NCBI GenBank assembly: GCA_033064195.1
Contig: JARBJD010000115.1
Location: 144,688 to 208,687, forward strand
Source of the DNA: Blattamonas nauphoetae
Taxonomy: Eukaryota > Preaxostyla > Oxymonadida
Direction: 5' to 3'
Length of the DNA stretch: 64,000 nt
Shown here piece by piece: positions 62,345-64,000 of this stretch (position 1 is its first letter; every line of letters starts with the position of its first letter). The notes under the pieces were generated by a model that was given only the letters and a program-made list of their open reading frames with translations, was not told the DNA's origin and did no database searches. Made by a program: the position numbers and the translations under genes.

Positions 62345-64000
62345 TCATTCTAATAAATCTTTGATTTTGTATCCTCTCTTCACTTCTTCGTATGCTTCTT
62401 GGAGTCGACGATCAATGACATATCGCACTCGTGGCTGTCCATTTTCAATCCAGAACAGCCAGTATGTCGCTTGATGCAATGCTAGAATTGGTGGAGGAGG
62501 ACCTTCCGGAGTTGATGTGAAATATGGATCGAGTTCACCTTGATTGATTGGTGTTCCTCTGTAGACAATATTAACTGATTCTGCTGTCGAGATTCCTTCT
62601 TCTCCACCAGCAATTTCACTTCGATCTGTTGGAACCATGAATGTGAAAGAAGTCGCATCCGTGACTGGTCTTGTTCTCTTGTAGTCAGCTCCTCTGTCGT
62701 GAAATACTCGAGTTGAACAAATGGAATTCTCAAACTCTTCCGTGGCAGAACAACCAATGAAGTCACCATTCACCATCATCATTTGATAGAACTCAGGTGA
62801 TATCGTTGACATTGGGAAATTGGGAAAGTTGGATCCAAGCATTTCAAAGTGACCAACATATTGAGGATTTCTGAAGACTGTACATTCATTTGGTCTTTCA
62901 GGGAATAAGCACATTAGATTCATGAGATTGTTGAGTTTGATACTAATGTTTGATCTCACTCCCATAGCATTCGCTTTTGATTGAAATGATTGTGTGTCAA
63001 TTCTTTCTGCTTTCAGAACATAAAGAGTCTTTGAATATGTGTTGAAGAGAGATTGCTTTGTTGTATCAGTCATTTGATATCCATAGCAAATCGAAGTGAC
63101 TTTATCAACTGATGAAGAAAGAACAGTGGAAGTGGTTGGCGATGTAGCGATATATTTCACAGTACCTGATGATGCCGGTTGAAAATATTGAATTCGTTGA
63201 ACTGGATTCCCGATTTGTGTAAACTCTTGAGTCAAATTAGAGTATTCTCCATCGTACATTAATTCTGTTTGGGATTGAGTTGACAGAGTTGATATCGATT
63301 TACTTGGATTTTGATCAATACTGTTTTCAAGTGTTTTCCTTACGATTGTGGAAACTCGAATAGGACAATACACAAGTGAATCAGTTGTTAAATGAAATCT
63401 CAATCGGAGATTGCCAAAGATGGAATTTGGATACTGATCGAAAGTACTTAATGGTAGGAGATTCACAAATGGAATGACCAATGGAATTGTAAATGTGATG
63501 TTTGAAGAGGCAGCATCGACTGGACAATGATAGTATCCACATACGCTTGGATCCATTCTCTGAACATTTTCCCAAAGACTGTAGCAATGCTTCATGTTAT
63601 TTTTCTCTTCATGGGATTTGAAAGTGTGGTATAGAAATGATTCGTGGATGTGATTGTTCTGAAGTGTATTGTCAATGATGTTACCTTGACTGTCGACGAG
63701 TCTCATGTCTCGAATTGCATCTGATGATGATTTAAATCCGTAGAACATACCATACATTCCAACATATTGCGCAGATGCACTCGTTGGTTTCGAATATGGA
63801 ACGGTAACTGTGAGATCGATACGCAAATGACTCTTCGCAAACTCTGTCACATCATGACCATCATAACACAATGGAACTTCAATCTCGTCTCCAATTCTGC
63901 ATGGCATGGGAGGATTTGTTGGATGCACTTCTTGGATGGAATAAATGTGTGGCTCTGAATCCCATTGTTTCGGAAGATATGATTGCACTTCAATTTGCTT
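62345..64000 (-). CDS. Putative double jelly-roll major capsid protein (5' end outside window)
   Basis: The frame is open to the window edge (551 residues visible; the apparent first codon at 63988 is GTG and four more codons lie upstream), ending in TGA. Features: an N-terminal VHPTNPPMPCRIGDEIEVPL stretch, a YGMFYGFKSSSDAIRDMRLV segment, FTIPLVIPFVNLLPLSTF and IFGNLRLRFHL (strand patterns seen in Polinton-like virus and virophage capsid proteins), an internal loop rich in Ser/Thr, LNNLMNLMCLFPERPNE, and a charged C-terminus (YVIDRRLQEAYEEVKRGYKI). Length and strand-rich composition fit a double jelly-roll capsid protein building the icosahedral shell; there is no single diagnostic residue, so the call rests on pattern and gene context. 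Confidence 0.6.
   Translation of the reverse strand, partial: KQIEVQSYLPKQWDSEPHIYSIQEVHPTNPPMPCRIGDEIEVPLCYDGHDVTEFAKSHLRIDLTVTVPYSKPTSASAQYVGMYGMFYGFKSSSDAIRDMRLVDSQGNIIDNTLQNNHIHESFLYHTFKSHEEKNNMKHCYSLWENVQRMDPSVCGYYHCPVDAASSNITFTIPLVIPFVNLLPLSTFDQYPNSIFGNLRLRFHLTTDSLVYCPIRVSTIVRKTLENSIDQNPSKSISTLSTQSQTELMYDGEYSNLTQEFTQIGNPVQRIQYFQPASSGTVKYIATSPTTSTVLSSSVDKVTSICYGYQMTDTTKQSLFNTYSKTLYVLKAERIDTQSFQSKANAMGVRSNISIKLNNLMNLMCLFPERPNECTVFRNPQYVGHFEMLGSNFPNFPMSTISPEFYQMMMVNGDFIGCSATEEFENSICSTRVFHDRGADYKRTRPVTDATSFTFMVPTDRSEIAGGEEGISTAESVNIVYRGTPINQGELDPYFTSTPEGPPPPILALHQATYWLFWIENGQPRVRYVIDRRLQEAYEEVKRGYKIKDLLE

Larger units (their letters stand above)
51667..64000. mobile_element. Polinton-like virus / virophage-like element, left end and at least 12.3 kb
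   Basis: The left boundary is set by comparison with the uninterrupted GyrI-like gene; the element starts AGTAGTGG, matching the 5'-AG ends usual for Polintons, and GTTAGG at 51661-51666 is the predicted 6-bp target duplication. The DNA becomes clearly more A/T-rich. Contents include a primase, SF3 helicase, S74 fibre protein and putative major capsid protein, the gene types expected of Polinton-like viruses and virophages. No DNA polymerase B, integrase, packaging ATPase or protease is visible; the right end lies outside. The first 300 bp (51667-51968) hold no gene and probably include the terminal inverted repeat. Confidence 0.75.

Noticed and set aside
1-64000. Alternative genetic code with TAA/TAG as glutamine (known in some oxymonads), suggested by in-frame TAA in the SPRY copy A and primase-helicase.
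   Set aside because: Several element frames end naturally at TAA or TAG, very long host ORFs run without internal TAA/TAG, and reading through the helicase TAA enters low-complexity minisatellite.

Overview
The window looks like nuclear DNA of an anaerobic protist, most likely a metamonad of the oxymonad type (Blattamonas or Monocercomonoides relatives). This is inferred from content: very long standard-code ORFs for signal-peptide/beta-helix/transmembrane surface proteins, pseudokinase tails on two of them, 45-49 nt GT-AG introns, a SPRY gene pair, a bacterial-looking GyrI-like gene and many DNA transposons. No rRNA or tRNA gene, CRISPR array or bacterial operon was seen, and the species is not proven.

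Layout. 1-1101(-): partial multi-membrane protein resembling the TmcB/TmcC (tiny macrocysts) cyclase family. 1526-4937(-): tandem pair of spliced SPRY-like genes, one with an in-frame stop. 4967-22386(+): one giant surface-protein gene cut by three different insertions (6629-15208, 16276-17135, 17497-18746). Removing each insertion with one copy of its target duplication restores a continuous frame of 2,239 codons including the stop. 23106-32029(-): two paralogous beta-helix surface genes, one carrying a 286-bp TA-flanked element that can be read as a GT-AG intron, the other an 859-bp element. 32675-33268(+): GyrI-like gene. 33555-43541(+): intact 3,328-residue surface protein with a recent 1,374-bp internal duplication. 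44258-50737(-): two decayed copies of the beta-helix family, with a foldback element (45076-46439) and a 566-bp element (48861-49426). 51383-51666(+): a second GyrI-like gene, cut off by a large element.

From 51667 to the window end lies most of a Polinton-like virus or virophage-like element. It starts with AG at a breakpoint inside the GyrI-like gene. It carries a primase and SF3 helicase (one frame split by a single TAA), an S74-chaperone fibre protein, a putative jelly-roll major capsid protein running off the edge, two tandem-repeat proteins and two unknown proteins. A 2.6-kb non-coding centre with direct and inverted repeat modules lies between the divergent primase and fibre genes and is a candidate origin/control region. 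Its integrase, packaging ATPase, protease and penton genes, if present, lie beyond the right edge.

Main theme: surface-antigen genes repeatedly hit by transposons whose removal would restore the reading frame, next to an integrated virus-like element. Whether the insertions are simply recent, allelic, spliced or eliminated is the most interesting open question.
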